The notes beneath the pieces are model-generated. The model saw only the letters and a list, made by a program, of their open reading frames with translations. It was not told the DNA's origin and searched no databases. DNA of 64,000 nucleotides from assembly GCA_938091335.1 (NCBI GenBank), contig CALLJG010000007.1, positions 1 through 64,000 on the forward strand, in the 5' to 3' direction. The position numbers were made by a program, and so were the translations under genes. This DNA comes from an uncultured Thermodesulfobacterium sp. (lineage in GTDB: Bacteria; Desulfobacterota; Thermodesulfobacteria; Thermodesulfobacteriales; Thermodesulfobacteriaceae). Below, piece by piece: positions 43,386-53,405 of the stretch. Positions within the stretch are counted from its first letter, which is position 1. Every line of letters begins with the position of its first letter.

Positions 43386-44315
43386 ATGGAAACATTTGCT
43401 ATAGTTTTCCCTGGTCAAGGTTCTCAATATATAGGAATGGGAAGAGATTTTTTTGAAAATTCTATAAAAATTAAAGAGCTTTTTAATAAGGCAGAAGAGC
43501 TCACAAATATTCCCATTAAAAAACTTTGTTTTGAAGGTCCTTTAGAAGAACTTACATTAACTAAAAATTTACAAGTATGCCTAACTTTAGTAAATATTGC
43601 TTGTTATGAAGTTTTAAAAGAAGTTTTAAAAGAAAAAAACTTAATTCCCTCTTATGTAGCTGGTCATAGTTTAGGAGAATTTAGTGCTCTTTATGGATCA
43701 GAAGTTCTTTCTTTTGAAGATACTATTATTGCTGTAAAAGAAAGGGGGAAATTAATGGGAGAAGAAGCAGGACCTTCTACTATGTATGCCATAATAGGTT
43801 TACCTTTAGAGATTGTTCAAAATTTATTAAGTAACCAAAAAGAGGTGGTAATTTCTAATTATAATTCTCCAAAGCAATTTGTAATAAGTGGAAAAATTCC
43901 AAAAGTAGATGAAATAGCACAAGAGGCTAAAGAATTAGGAGCAAAAGTTGTAAGGCTTAAAGTAAGTGCAGGTTTTCATAGTCCTTTTATGAAATCTATA
44001 GAGGAAAAATTTAGTCAAATTCTTGAAAATCTTACTTGGAAAAATGCCAAAATTCCCTTTGTAAGTAATATAAGTGGAAAAGAAGAAATGGAAGGATCTA
44101 TTATAAAAGAACTTATGAAAAAACAAATTGTTTCTTCTGTTAGATGGATTGAATGCATTAATTATATGTATAATAAGGGGGTAAAAACTTTTATAGAAGT
44201 TGGTCCCAAAAGAGTACTTTTTGGCCTAATTTCTCAAATTTTAGAAGGAAAAAAATATAAAATATATAACATAGAAAACTCTGAAACCTTAGAAAATTTC
44301 ATAAAGAGTTTTTAA
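43386..44315 (+). CDS. fabD: Malonyl-CoA:ACP transacylase
   Basis: Loads malonyl groups on acyl carrier protein for fatty acid synthesis. The nucleophile is Ser95 in AGHSLGE, with FPGQGSQ at the start and the catalytic histidine in SAGFHSPFM. 309 residues, normal. It starts 2 bp after the GcvH-like gene and runs into korD. Confidence 0.94.
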   Translation: METFAIVFPGQGSQYIGMGRDFFENSIKIKELFNKAEELTNIPIKKLCFEGPLEELTLTKNLQVCLTLVNIACYEVLKEVLKEKNLIPSYVAGHSLGEFSALYGSEVLSFEDTIIAVKERGKLMGEEAGPSTMYAIIGLPLEIVQNLLSNQKEVVISNYNSPKQFVISGKIPKVDEIAQEAKELGAKVVRLKVSAGFHSPFMKSIEEKFSQILENLTWKNAKIPFVSNISGKEEMEGSIIKELMKKQIVSSVRWIECINYMYNKGVKTFIEVGPKRVLFGLISQILEGKKYKIYNIENSETLENFIKSF

Positions 44316-44327
44316 GGAGGAAAAAGA

Positions 44328-44543
44328 ATTTTCCAAATAAAAATTTTGGAAGAAAGATGTAAAGCATGTGGTCTTTGTATTCATTTTTGTCCTAAAAAAG
44401 TATTGGATCTTTCTAACAAAAGAAATAAACAAGGATATAAAGTAATATATCCTAAGTACCCAGAAAGATGTAACATTTGTGGTATTTGTTATTTAATGTG
44501 TCCTGATGTAGTGTTTATAATGGATAAAAAAGATGAAAGCTAA
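44328..44543 (+). CDS. korD: 2-oxoacid:ferredoxin oxidoreductase delta (ferredoxin) subunit, AUU start
   Basis: Two [4Fe-4S] clusters: CKACGLCIHFCPKKV and CNICGICYLMCPDVV. The ORF track starts at an internal TTG (44346), but AAGGAGG lies 30-36 bp upstream of it, far too distant. Seven bases after the GGAGG is ATT (44328), in frame, giving MFQIKILEERCKACG, the expected N-terminus of this subunit family. I therefore call the start at AUU. korA overlaps the end by 11 bp. Confidence 0.88.
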   Translation: MFQIKILEERCKACGLCIHFCPKKVLDLSNKRNKQGYKVIYPKYPERCNICGICYLMCPDVVFIMDKKDES

Positions 44544-45594
44544 AAAAATTTTGGTTAAAGGGGTAGAAGCTATTGCTCTTGGTGCATTAGAAGCAAATTG
44601 TAAGTGCTATTTTGGATATCCTATTACTCCACAAAATGAAATACCTGAAATGATGGCAAGAGAGTTGCCAAAAAGGGGTGGAGTTTTTTTACAAGCTGAA
44701 AGTGAACTTTCTGCAATAAATATGGTATTAGGAGCTTGTGCAGTAGGGGTAAGGGCAATGACTAGTTCCTCAAGTCCTGGCATTTCTCTTATGTGTGAAA
44801 GCTTTTCTTATATTGCGGCTTTAGAATTACCTGCGGTAGTAGTAAATGTAATGAGGGGAGGACCAGGACTTGGAGGGATAGAAGCTTCTCAAGGAGATTA
44901 TTTTCAAGCGGTAAAAAGTCCAGGACATGGAGATTTTCACTTTATGGTATTAGCCCCCTATAATGCTCAAGAAGCCTATGAACTTACTGCTAAAGCATTT
45001 GAATTAGCAGAAAAATATAGAAACCCTGTAATGATTTTATCTGATGCTATTTTAGGACAAATGAAAGAACCTATAATTTTGAAAAATCTTAAGATTAAAG
45101 AATATCCTAAGAATGATTGGGCATTAACAGGAGCTAAAAATAGACCAAGTAGAATAATTAGAAGCCTTTTTCTAGACTCTCAAGAATTAAAAAAACGAAA
45201 TTTAAAGTTAAAAAACAAATATAAAAAAATGGAAAAGGAAATACTTTTTGAGGTATCAGTAGAAAATAATGAAAAAGCAATTTTAGTTGCCTTTGGCTCA
45301 ATGGCACGTATTGTAAAGGAAGTTTACTTTATTTTAAAAAATAAAGGATATCCTGTTGGATTTTTTAGACCCATCACTCTTTTCCCTTTTCCTGTAAAAC
45401 CTATTCAGAAGATTTTACATAATGCTAAAAATCCCTTAAAATTTTTGGTTATTGAACTTAATTGTGGCCAAATGGTAGAAGATGTAAAATTAGCTGTAAA
45501 TGGAAAGGCTGAAGTTATTTCTTTATTCTATCCTCCAAGTGTAATCCCTTTTCCGGAAGAATTAGAAAGGAAAATCAAAAAATGGATAAAATAG
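44533..45594 (+). CDS. korA: 2-oxoacid:ferredoxin oxidoreductase alpha subunit
   Basis: Contains the pyruvate/2-oxoglutarate ferredoxin oxidoreductase domains: YPITPQNEIPEMMA near the start, GVRAMTSSSSPGISLM and the C-terminal domain II. 353 residues. Operon order korD-korA-korB-korC with overlapping ends is the 2-oxoglutarate type rather than the four-subunit pyruvate type (porGDAB), although branched-chain oxoacid specificity is possible. Confidence 0.9.
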   Translation: MKAKKILVKGVEAIALGALEANCKCYFGYPITPQNEIPEMMARELPKRGGVFLQAESELSAINMVLGACAVGVRAMTSSSSPGISLMCESFSYIAALELPAVVVNVMRGGPGLGGIEASQGDYFQAVKSPGHGDFHFMVLAPYNAQEAYELTAKAFELAEKYRNPVMILSDAILGQMKEPIILKNLKIKEYPKNDWALTGAKNRPSRIIRSLFLDSQELKKRNLKLKNKYKKMEKEILFEVSVENNEKAILVAFGSMARIVKEVYFILKNKGYPVGFFRPITLFPFPVKPIQKILHNAKNPLKFLVIELNCGQMVEDVKLAVNGKAEVISLFYPPSVIPFPEELERKIKKWIK

Positions 45595-46346
45595 CTTTTA
45601 AATTTCCTAAAAGCTTAAAATCTACACTTTTTCACTATTGTCCAGGATGCCATCATAGTATTGTACACAGACTACTTTGTGAAGTAATAGATGAACTGGA
45701 AATACAAGAAAAAAGTGTAGGGATTGCCTCAATTGGATGTGCCTGTTTTCTATATTTTTATATAGATGTGGATATTTTAGAAGCTCCTCATGGAAGAGCC
45801 TGTGCTGCAGCTACAGGTATTAAAAGAGCTAAGCCAGAATTAATAGTTTTTACCTATCAAGGGGATGGAGATTTTGCAGCTATTGGATTTAATGAAAGTT
45901 TTCATTCTGCCTTAAGAGGTGAAAAAATAACAGCTATTATGATTAACAATACACTTTATGGAATGACTGGAGGTCAGGTATCTCCAACTACTGTTCCTTA
46001 TCAAAAAACCACCACTACTCCTGAAGGCAAAAATCCTGCTTATTATGGCTATCCACCTAAAATAGCAGAAATTTTTTCTAATTTAGAAGGAGTTGCCTTT
46101 TCTGGTAGATTTGCAGTAAATACTCCTAAAAGAGTTTTAGAAACTAAAAGAGCTCTTAAAAAGGCCTTTCTTGCTCAAATTTATAATTTGGGATTTGGAT
46201 ATATAGAAATATTATCTTCCTGTCCTGTAAACTGGAAACTTGATCCTATAAAAGCTAATAAAAAGATAGATGAACTCATTAATTTTTATACTTTAGGTGT
46301 TTTCAAAGACAAAGTAGAAAATTTTTTAAAAAAAGAAAAAAATTGA
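45582..46346 (+). CDS. korB: 2-oxoacid:ferredoxin oxidoreductase beta subunit
   Basis: Thiamine diphosphate-binding subunit. CPGCHH lies near the start, and the TPP motif is GDGDFAAIGFNESFHSALRG followed by NNTLYGMTGGQVSPTT. 254 residues. It overlaps korA by 13 bp and korC by 4 bp. The subunit transfers electrons to ferredoxin through the korD clusters. Confidence 0.93.
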   Translation: MDKIAFKFPKSLKSTLFHYCPGCHHSIVHRLLCEVIDELEIQEKSVGIASIGCACFLYFYIDVDILEAPHGRACAAATGIKRAKPELIVFTYQGDGDFAAIGFNESFHSALRGEKITAIMINNTLYGMTGGQVSPTTVPYQKTTTTPEGKNPAYYGYPPKIAEIFSNLEGVAFSGRFAVNTPKRVLETKRALKKAFLAQIYNLGFGYIEILSSCPVNWKLDPIKANKKIDELINFYTLGVFKDKVENFLKKEKN

Positions 46347-46909
46347 GAATAGAACTAATAATTTCTGGATTTGGAGGACAAGGGATTCTTTTTGCAGGTA
46401 ATCTTATTGCTCTTTCTGCTATGAAAGAAGGACATCAAGTTACTTACCTTCCTGTTTATGGACCAGAAATGAGAGGAGGAACTTGTAATTGTACCATTAT
46501 TATATCCCAAAATGAAATTGCCTCTCCTTTGGTTTACCATCCATCTTTCTTAATAATTATGAATTATCCATCTTTTTTAAAATTTATGCCTAATCTTAAA
46601 AAAGGAGGATCCAGTATAATAAATTCTGATTTGGTGAAACCAGAAGAAATCAAAAACCTTCAAATTTTACAAAAGAAATATAAATTATATTTTGTTCCTG
46701 TAAATTCTTTAGCTGAAACTATAAATGCTCCTATGTTAGCAAATCTGTGTGCATTAGGGGCATTTTATCAAATAACTAAAATATTTAATCTAAAAAATTT
46801 CAAAGAAGCCTTAAAAGAAACCTTGGGAAGCGAAAGGTCTCATCTTTTTGAACCCAATTTAAAAGCATTTAATCTAGGAGCAAAATATATTAATCAAAAT
46901 TTTAAATGA
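46343..46909 (+). CDS. korC: 2-oxoacid:ferredoxin oxidoreductase gamma subunit
   Basis: 188 residues; the motif SGFGGQGILFAGNL marks the gamma subunit, with YGPEMRGGTCNC later. The start is TTG, overlapping the korB stop as TTGA, the same coupling as ATGA. Completes KorDABC, which in an anaerobe can run oxidatively or in reductive carbon fixation. Confidence 0.92.
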   Translation: MRIELIISGFGGQGILFAGNLIALSAMKEGHQVTYLPVYGPEMRGGTCNCTIIISQNEIASPLVYHPSFLIIMNYPSFLKFMPNLKKGGSSIINSDLVKPEEIKNLQILQKKYKLYFVPVNSLAETINAPMLANLCALGAFYQITKIFNLKNFKEALKETLGSERSHLFEPNLKAFNLGAKYINQNFK

Positions 46910-47370
46910 AAGTCATAATCCAAAGAGTAAAAAGTGCAGAATTAATAATAAATTCAAAGATCATTTCAAAAATAAAGCAAGGATTAGTTGTGTTTGCTTG
47001 CGTTGAAAAAGGAGATGATCTAAATACTATAGATTGGTTTGCTGAAAAGTTGACAAATCTTAGAGTTTTTCCTGATAAAGATGGAAAGTTCAATCTGAGT
47101 GTAAAGGAAATAGGAGGAGAAATTTTATTAGTTTCAAATTTTACTATATGCGGGATCTTAAAAAAGGGAACAAGACCAAGTTTTCACAATGCAGAAAATC
47201 CAGAAATAGCTAAAAATTTATTAGAAATCTTGGCAAAAAAAATAAGAGATAAAGGAATTTCGGTTAAAGAGGGGGTTTTCGGAGCTCATATGAAAATAAA
47301 ATTAATCAATGATGGTCCTGTAACTTTATATATAGAAAAACAAGTTAAATATTCAAATGAGCTTAATTGA
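46906..47370 (+). CDS. dtd: D-aminoacyl-tRNA deacylase
   Basis: Removes D-amino acids from tRNA. The chiral-proofreading motifs are SNFTICG (SQFTL in E. coli) and NDGPVTLYI (the Gly-cisPro NxGPVT). 154 residues, close to normal. Overlaps korC by 4 bp and the permease by 14 bp, so it is in the same transcript. Confidence 0.93.
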   Translation: MKVIIQRVKSAELIINSKIISKIKQGLVVFACVEKGDDLNTIDWFAEKLTNLRVFPDKDGKFNLSVKEIGGEILLVSNFTICGILKKGTRPSFHNAENPEIAKNLLEILAKKIRDKGISVKEGVFGAHMKIKLINDGPVTLYIEKQVKYSNELN

Positions 47371-48670
47371 AAGATTATTTAAATTAAAAGAGAGAAATAC
47401 AGATTTTAAGACTGAAGTTTTAGCAGGTACTACTACTTTTGTTACTCTGGCTTATATAATATTTGTAAATCCACAGATTTTAAGCGAAGCCGGGATTTCC
47501 AAAGAAGCTGCAATTGCTTCTACTATATGGTCTTCAGCAATTGCTACAACTCTTATGGCTTTTTTAGCAAATTATCCTATTGCTGTTGCCCCAGGCATGG
47601 GACTTAATGCCTTTTTTACTTATACAGTGGTTAAGCAGTTTGAAGTGCACTGGACAGTAGCTTTAGGAGCTGTATTTTTTTCAGGGATAGTATTTTTAAT
47701 TCTCACTATCACTAAGATAAGAAACTGGATAATAGAAGCTGTTCCTATTTCACTAAGGTCAGCCATTCCTGTAGGGATTGGACTTTTTATAGCTTTTATA
47801 GGGCTCATAAATACTGGAATAGTTGTAAAATCTCATGCTACTTTAGTAGCCTTTGGTAATATTTCAAATCCAAAAACTCTTCTTTCGGTTTTTGGACTTA
47901 TCCTGGCAGCTGTTCTCATATCTAAAGGAACTAGAGGAGCTCTTATTATATCAATTTTAACTACCACAGCAATAGCTATGATATTTGGTATTTCACCTTA
48001 TCCAAAAAGGATAGAAGATGTGATAAGTCTTCATATTATATGGAGCCTTACTCCCACATTTGGAAAACTTGATATTAAAGGTGCTTTTCATTATGGGCTT
48101 TTAAATATAATTTTTACTTTCACCATAGTTGAACTTTTTGACAATATGGGAACTTTAATGGGGCTTCTTAAGAAAGCAGGGTTATTAGGAGAAAAAGGTG
48201 AACCACCAGCTTTAGGTAAAGCCTTTATCTCTGATTCTATTGGAACAATTATTTCGCCTATTTTAGGAACATGTACTGTGACTTCTTATATCGAAAGTGC
48301 TGCCGGAATTGCAGAAGGAGGAAAAACTGGATTGACAAGCCTTACGGTAGCAGTATTTTTTTTACTATCACTTTTCATAGCTCCCTTGATAAGGTTAGTT
48401 CCCACATTTGCTACAGCGTCAGCTTTAATAATAGTTGGAGCTTTAATGATGACAGAGATAGTTAATATAAACTTTAAAGACTTCACAGAAGCTTTTCCTG
48501 CCTTTATTTCTATAATAGGAATGCCCTTAACTTACAGCATTGCTACAGGATTAGGGTTAGGGTTTACCTCTTATACATTGATTAAAATATTATCAGGAAG
48601 AGGTAGAGAAATACACTGGATGATGTACATAATTGCCGCTATTTTTACAATAAATTTTGTTTTAAGATAA
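47357..48670 (+). CDS. NCS2-family purine permease (AzgA/GhxP type)
   Basis: 437 residues, 12-14 membrane segments. TTTFVTLAYIIFVNPQIL and APGMGLNAFFTYTVV are the signature motifs of the AzgA subgroup of nucleobase/cation transporters, which import adenine, guanine or hypoxanthine. The start ATG lies within the end of dtd. Last gene of the 42.9-48.7 kb run. Confidence 0.88.
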   Translation: MSLIERLFKLKERNTDFKTEVLAGTTTFVTLAYIIFVNPQILSEAGISKEAAIASTIWSSAIATTLMAFLANYPIAVAPGMGLNAFFTYTVVKQFEVHWTVALGAVFFSGIVFLILTITKIRNWIIEAVPISLRSAIPVGIGLFIAFIGLINTGIVVKSHATLVAFGNISNPKTLLSVFGLILAAVLISKGTRGALIISILTTTAIAMIFGISPYPKRIEDVISLHIIWSLTPTFGKLDIKGAFHYGLLNIIFTFTIVELFDNMGTLMGLLKKAGLLGEKGEPPALGKAFISDSIGTIISPILGTCTVTSYIESAAGIAEGGKTGLTSLTVAVFFLLSLFIAPLIRLVPTFATASALIIVGALMMTEIVNINFKDFTEAFPAFISIIGMPLTYSIATGLGLGFTSYTLIKILSGRGREIHWMMYIIAAIFTINFVLR

Positions 48671-48716
48671 AAAGGATAATTACCCCTGTTCATCAAAATT
48701 TGAAGGAGGAATTTTT

Positions 48717-48931
48717 ATTAAAAAACTCAAAAAGGTATTATGATAATGGATAATATCTAAAATATTTAAGCAATTAGAAGTATACGGATATTTTAGATGA
48801 ATTTACAAAAAAGGCAGATAGGTATTACCTTGTTATTAAGTCTTTCATTTTGGATAGACTGGATTTTTTTTACTTTCTTTAGAATATTTCTATCTAAAAG
48901 AACAAAAATTGCTAATTTCAAAAAAAATTAG
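48717..48931 (+). pseudogene. Decayed RHH (RelB/DUF6290-type) antitoxin gene
   Basis: A perfect AAGGAGG (48703-48709) is followed 7 nt on by ATT and then short broken frames, with no intact gene. One frame reads DILDEFTKKADRYYLVIK then ILDRLDFF, which fits the ribbon-helix-helix antitoxin core; after a slip in a T8 run the next frame continues LEYFYLKEQK, like the LEDYYLAE end of that family. A 44-codon frame from ATG at 48797 also spans it. Most likely the remnant of an antitoxin; the toxin partner is not visible. Confidence 0.4.
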
Positions 48932-48950
48932 CAGTAAAAGTATCAAATTT

Positions 48951-49919
48951 ATGAAAAAATTAATAACTATTGGATTCTCTACTCATAGGATTGAAACACT
49001 TCCTTTTGCAAAACAACTTATGGAAAACCATGACATTATAATCCTTGAAGAACCTTATAATCCAGCATTTTATGAGTTTTTAAAAGATAATCTTTCTTTA
49101 GAAGAATATCTTAAAACTACAGATTTTTGGTTCCCTCAATTTATAAAAGAATCTTGTCTAATTCTAAAAGAATTTTATAAAAAGGGAAAAATAATTTTTC
49201 AAATAGAACCTTATTTAGAAATATTAGCAAAGATTTACCAAAAAATTACAAAAGAAGAAAAAATAGAAGATATTTTAGAAGATTCTGAGTTAAGAGAAAT
49301 TTATTTGGTTGAAAATAAAACCATTGGAAAGCTTCTTGAATTTTATCAAATTTCATTAAAAGGGAACTTTTTTGAAATTATTAAAGCAGTAAAAACTTTT
49401 TCTAAAGCTGATGCCGAAAGATTTCGTTTAAGAGATCTTCTTCGAGCAAAAGCAATTTTAAAAATTTTACCTGAAAAAGGAAATATTTATATAGAAGCAG
49501 GAACTATTCATCTTTATTTTAAAAGGCTTCTCCATTATTATTTAGACAAAAATTGGAAAATTTCTCACAAATTTTTATTGGAAAAATTTTTAAAGCCTCT
49601 TACTGGAAAAGCTTGGATTTTCCCACCAGGGGAACTTCTTACTTTAAGATATATTTTAAAAAGAAAAGAAGATACAAAAATAGAGAACCTTTTAGCAGCA
49701 AGATCTTTAATTTATATCAAAATTATCCCTAAAGAAGAACTCATTCCTTCTTCTAAAGAACCTTATCCTCATATAAAGAAAGAACTAAAAGCTATAGAAA
49801 TGGTAAATAAACTTTCCTTCGAAGATTGTGCCAAACTTTATAAAAAATTATTTTTTGTGAAAGATCCAGAAACAGCTGAAAAAATTGTACAAGAGTATTT
49901 AAATTCGTTTAATAATTAA
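48951..49919 (+). CDS. Hypothetical protein with a possible TraB/ChaN-like fold
   Basis: I do not recognise this family with certainty. The ORF track starts at TTG, but the ATG at 48951 (MKKLITIGFSTHRIE) looks like the true start. It is 322 residues, soluble, charged. The N-terminal FSTHRIETLPFAKQL with EEPYNPAF, and EAGTIHLYF in the middle, recall TraB/ChaN-like esterase folds, but the evidence is thin. It lies tail to tail with a PAP2 gene (21-bp overlap). Confidence 0.6.
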   Translation: MKKLITIGFSTHRIETLPFAKQLMENHDIIILEEPYNPAFYEFLKDNLSLEEYLKTTDFWFPQFIKESCLILKEFYKKGKIIFQIEPYLEILAKIYQKITKEEKIEDILEDSELREIYLVENKTIGKLLEFYQISLKGNFFEIIKAVKTFSKADAERFRLRDLLRAKAILKILPEKGNIYIEAGTIHLYFKRLLHYYLDKNWKISHKFLLEKFLKPLTGKAWIFPPGELLTLRYILKRKEDTKIENLLAARSLIYIKIIPKEELIPSSKEPYPHIKKELKAIEMVNKLSFEDCAKLYKKLFFVKDPETAEKIVQEYLNSFNN

Positions 49920-50474
49920 TTTACCAATTTGATATCCAATAAAGGCACCTCCCATAATATCTGAAGGAAAATGCGATAAAACTATTAATCTTTGAATAGC
50001 AATCAGAAGAGCAAAAAAATAAAATAAATATCTATACCTAGTATATTGATGGGAAAAAATTTTAGCCATAGTAAAAATAAATAAGGTATGTCCTGATGGA
50101 AAAGAAGCATATTCATATTCTAAATTTGGTCCTATAAATAAGGTTTCTATAGTAATCTTAGGTCTGGCTCTTCCAAAAAGGTATTTTATCTGAGATAAAA
50201 TTCCTGCTATTATAATTCCTAATATTAAATGTTTACCTAAAATTTTATTTTCGAATATATAATTATATATTCCTATTAAAATACTACTTATTATAAATAT
50301 TTTATAAAATTTTTCTGTTAAGTTCGCAAAAATTTTTATATAAAATATTGTATCTTTATAATCAATTTGTAAAATTTTTAAAAAGGAAACTATTTTTTGA
50401 TCTAAATACAAAAAAAATAAAAATAAAATAAACAAAAAAAATAAAAGATCTTTATATTTTGCTTTAAATTTCAT
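49899..50474 (-). CDS. PAP2-family membrane phosphatase
   Basis: 191 residues with five to six membrane segments and the three PAP2 motifs: KYLFGRARP, ASFPSGHTLF and SHFPSDIMGG. Members dephosphorylate undecaprenyl pyrophosphate, phosphatidic acid or related lipids. Single gene, divergent from ilvC. Confidence 0.88.
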   Translation of the reverse strand: MKFKAKYKDLLFFLFILFLFFLYLDQKIVSFLKILQIDYKDTIFYIKIFANLTEKFYKIFIISSILIGIYNYIFENKILGKHLILGIIIAGILSQIKYLFGRARPKITIETLFIGPNLEYEYASFPSGHTLFIFTMAKIFSHQYTRYRYLFYFFALLIAIQRLIVLSHFPSDIMGGAFIGYQIGKLIIKRI

Positions 50475-50493
50475 ATTGAAATGAAATTATAAC

Positions 50494-50522
50494 TTGAAAG
50501 ATGTTTTTGAAAATGCTATAAT
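50494..50522 (+). promoter_or_regulatory. Sigma70 promoter of ilvC
   Basis: TTGAAA and a perfect TATAAT are spaced by exactly 17 nt, about 30 bp before the ilvC ATG and its AAGGGGGGTG ribosome site. One of the best promoter matches in the window. Confidence 0.85.
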
Positions 50523-50530
50523 CTATTTAA

Positions 50531-51553
<1,023 letters not shown>

Positions 51554-51559
51554 AAAAAA

Positions 51560-52843
51560 TTAATGCATTTCTTTTAAAACATCATATATAGCTACTATGG
51601 TTTTGTCTATTTCTTCCTCTTCATGAGCAAGAGATATGAACCAGGCTTCAAATTGAGAAGGTGGAATATATATTCCTTTATCAAGCATTTTTTGCCAAAA
51701 AATAGCAAATTTTTGTGTATCTGAACTTAAAACACTTTGAAAATCTATTACTTCTTTTTCAGTAAAAAATAAGGTAAACATGGAAGCAACTCTATTAAGC
51801 TGATAAGATAATTTTAATTTTTTTAATACTTCTTTTATACCTTCTTCAAGTCTCTTAGATAAACTTTCCAATTTTTCATAAGTTCCTGGTTTTATCAATT
51901 CTTTTAAAGTTGCAAGCCCTGCAGAAACTGCAACAGGATTTCCTGATAAAGTTCCTGCTTGATAAACCGGTCCCTCTGGGGCAATAAAATTCATAATTTC
52001 TTCTTTTCCTCCATAAGCACCTACAGGAAGTCCTCCTCCTATAATTTTACCTAGACAAGTGAGATCAGGAATAATTCCATATTTACCTTGGGCTCCAGAA
52101 AGCCCTATCCTAAAACCTGTTATAACTTCATCAAAAATAAGAAGAGCTTCATATTTTATGGTAATTTCTCTTAAAAATTCCAGAAATCCATCTTTTGGTA
52201 AAACTACCCCCATATTTCCTGGAACAGGTTCTACTATAATAGCTGCTATTTCTTTCCCATATTCTTTAAAAATTTTTTCTATGGCAGAAAAATCATTGAA
52301 AGGAAGATTTAAAGTATGGATAGTAAGTTCTTCGGGAATCCCAGGACTTGAAGGAATACCAAAAGTTATAAGTCCAGAACCCGCTTTTACCAATAAAGAA
52401 TCCACATGCCCATGATAACATCCTTCAAATTTAACAATTTTTTTTCTCTTTGTATAAGCCCTTGCTAACCTTATAGCACTCATAGTAGCTTCAGTTCCTG
52501 AATTTACGAGACGAATTTTTTCAATAGAAGGAATACAACTTTTAATAAGCTCAGCTAATTCTACTTCTTGCCAGGTAGGAGCGCCAAAGCTTGTTCCTTT
52601 TTTAATTGCAAAATAGACATTTGCAATAACTTCAGGATGAGAATGTCCTAAAATAAGTGGTCCCCAAGAACAAACATAATCAATATATCTATTTCCATCT
52701 ACATCAATTAAGTACGGACCTTCACCTCTTTCAAAAAAAATAGGATCTGATTTAACCGCTTTACATGCTCTTACAGGACTATTAACTCCACCTGGAATAG
52801 ATTTTAATGCTCTTTCATAAAATAATTTAGATCTTATTCTCAT
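51560..52843 (-). CDS. hemL: Glutamate-1-semialdehyde aminotransferase
   Basis: Makes 5-aminolevulinate, the first tetrapyrrole precursor, by the C5 route. 427 residues. PLP-binding lysine in [17 protein letters not shown], plus [17 protein letters not shown] and [10 protein letters not shown]. It starts inside the end of the class II aldolase gene, so translation is coupled. Confidence 0.96.
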   Translation of the reverse strand: MRIRSKLFYERALKSIPGGVNSPVRACKAVKSDPIFFERGEGPYLIDVDGNRYIDYVCSWGPLILGHSHPEVIANVYFAIKKGTSFGAPTWQEVELAELIKSCIPSIEKIRLVNSGTEATMSAIRLARAYTKRKKIVKFEGCYHGHVDSLLVKAGSGLITFGIPSSPGIPEELTIHTLNLPFNDFSAIEKIFKEYGKEIAAIIVEPVPGNMGVVLPKDGFLEFLREITIKYEALLIFDEVITGFRIGLSGAQGKYGIIPDLTCLGKIIGGGLPVGAYGGKEEIMNFIAPEGPVYQAGTLSGNPVAVSAGLATLKELIKPGTYEKLESLSKRLEEGIKEVLKKLKLSYQLNRVASMFTLFFTEKEVIDFQSVLSSDTQKFAIFWQKMLDKGIYIPPSQFEAWFISLAHEEEEIDKTIVAIYDVLKEMH

Positions 52844-53405
52844 TCTTTACTCCTCCAAAATTTTTTAATAAATATTCTATTTTGCAAATTTTTTCAAGAA
52901 TTAAAGTAAAATTTACAGCTTCTTCAATATTTTCACCCCAAGTTAAAGCTCCATGCCTACTTAATACCATAATTTTATACACATCAGAAAAACTTGATAC
53001 AATATTAGCCAATTCTTCAGAACCAGGCTTAAGATATGGTAAGACTTTTATTTTATTTAAAATAAGTCCTGCTTCAGGAAGAACAAATGAATCAAAGTTA
53101 AAACCTAAAAAATCAAGTAATAACACATAAATAGGATGGGTATGAATTACAGATTTAGTCAAGGGATTTTTAAGATATATTTTCCAATGCATAATCCATT
53201 CAGAGGAAGGATTTCCTTTTAAAGATTTTCCTTCCCAATTAACAAAAGAAATATCTTTAGGATTAAGTAACTCTTTTATCTTTTTTGAAGGGGTTATCCA
53301 AAATCCATCTTTATCTCTTATGGAAATATTACCTTCTGAACCTATTATTAATCCTTTTTTTGAAAGATATTCGGCAAAAAAACAAAGCTCGTTTAACTTT
53401 TTCAT
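52827..53405 (-). CDS. Class II aldolase/adducin-family protein
   Basis: Zinc aldolase or epimerase fold. Conserved segments are [35 protein letters not shown] (zinc histidines) and [11 protein letters not shown]. The ORF track begins 45 nt upstream; the ATG at 53405 overlaps the stop of the epimerase gene (TAATG) and is preferred. The product is 192 residues. The substrate could be a sugar phosphate or a methylthioribulose-like compound; not decidable here. Confidence 0.82.
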   Translation of the reverse strand: MKKLNELCFFAEYLSKKGLIIGSEGNISIRDKDGFWITPSKKIKELLNPKDISFVNWEGKSLKGNPSSEWIMHWKIYLKNPLTKSVIHTHPIYVLLLDFLGFNFDSFVLPEAGLILNKIKVLPYLKPGSEELANIVSSFSDVYKIMVLSRHGALTWGENIEEAVNFTLILEKICKIEYLLKNFGGVKNENKI

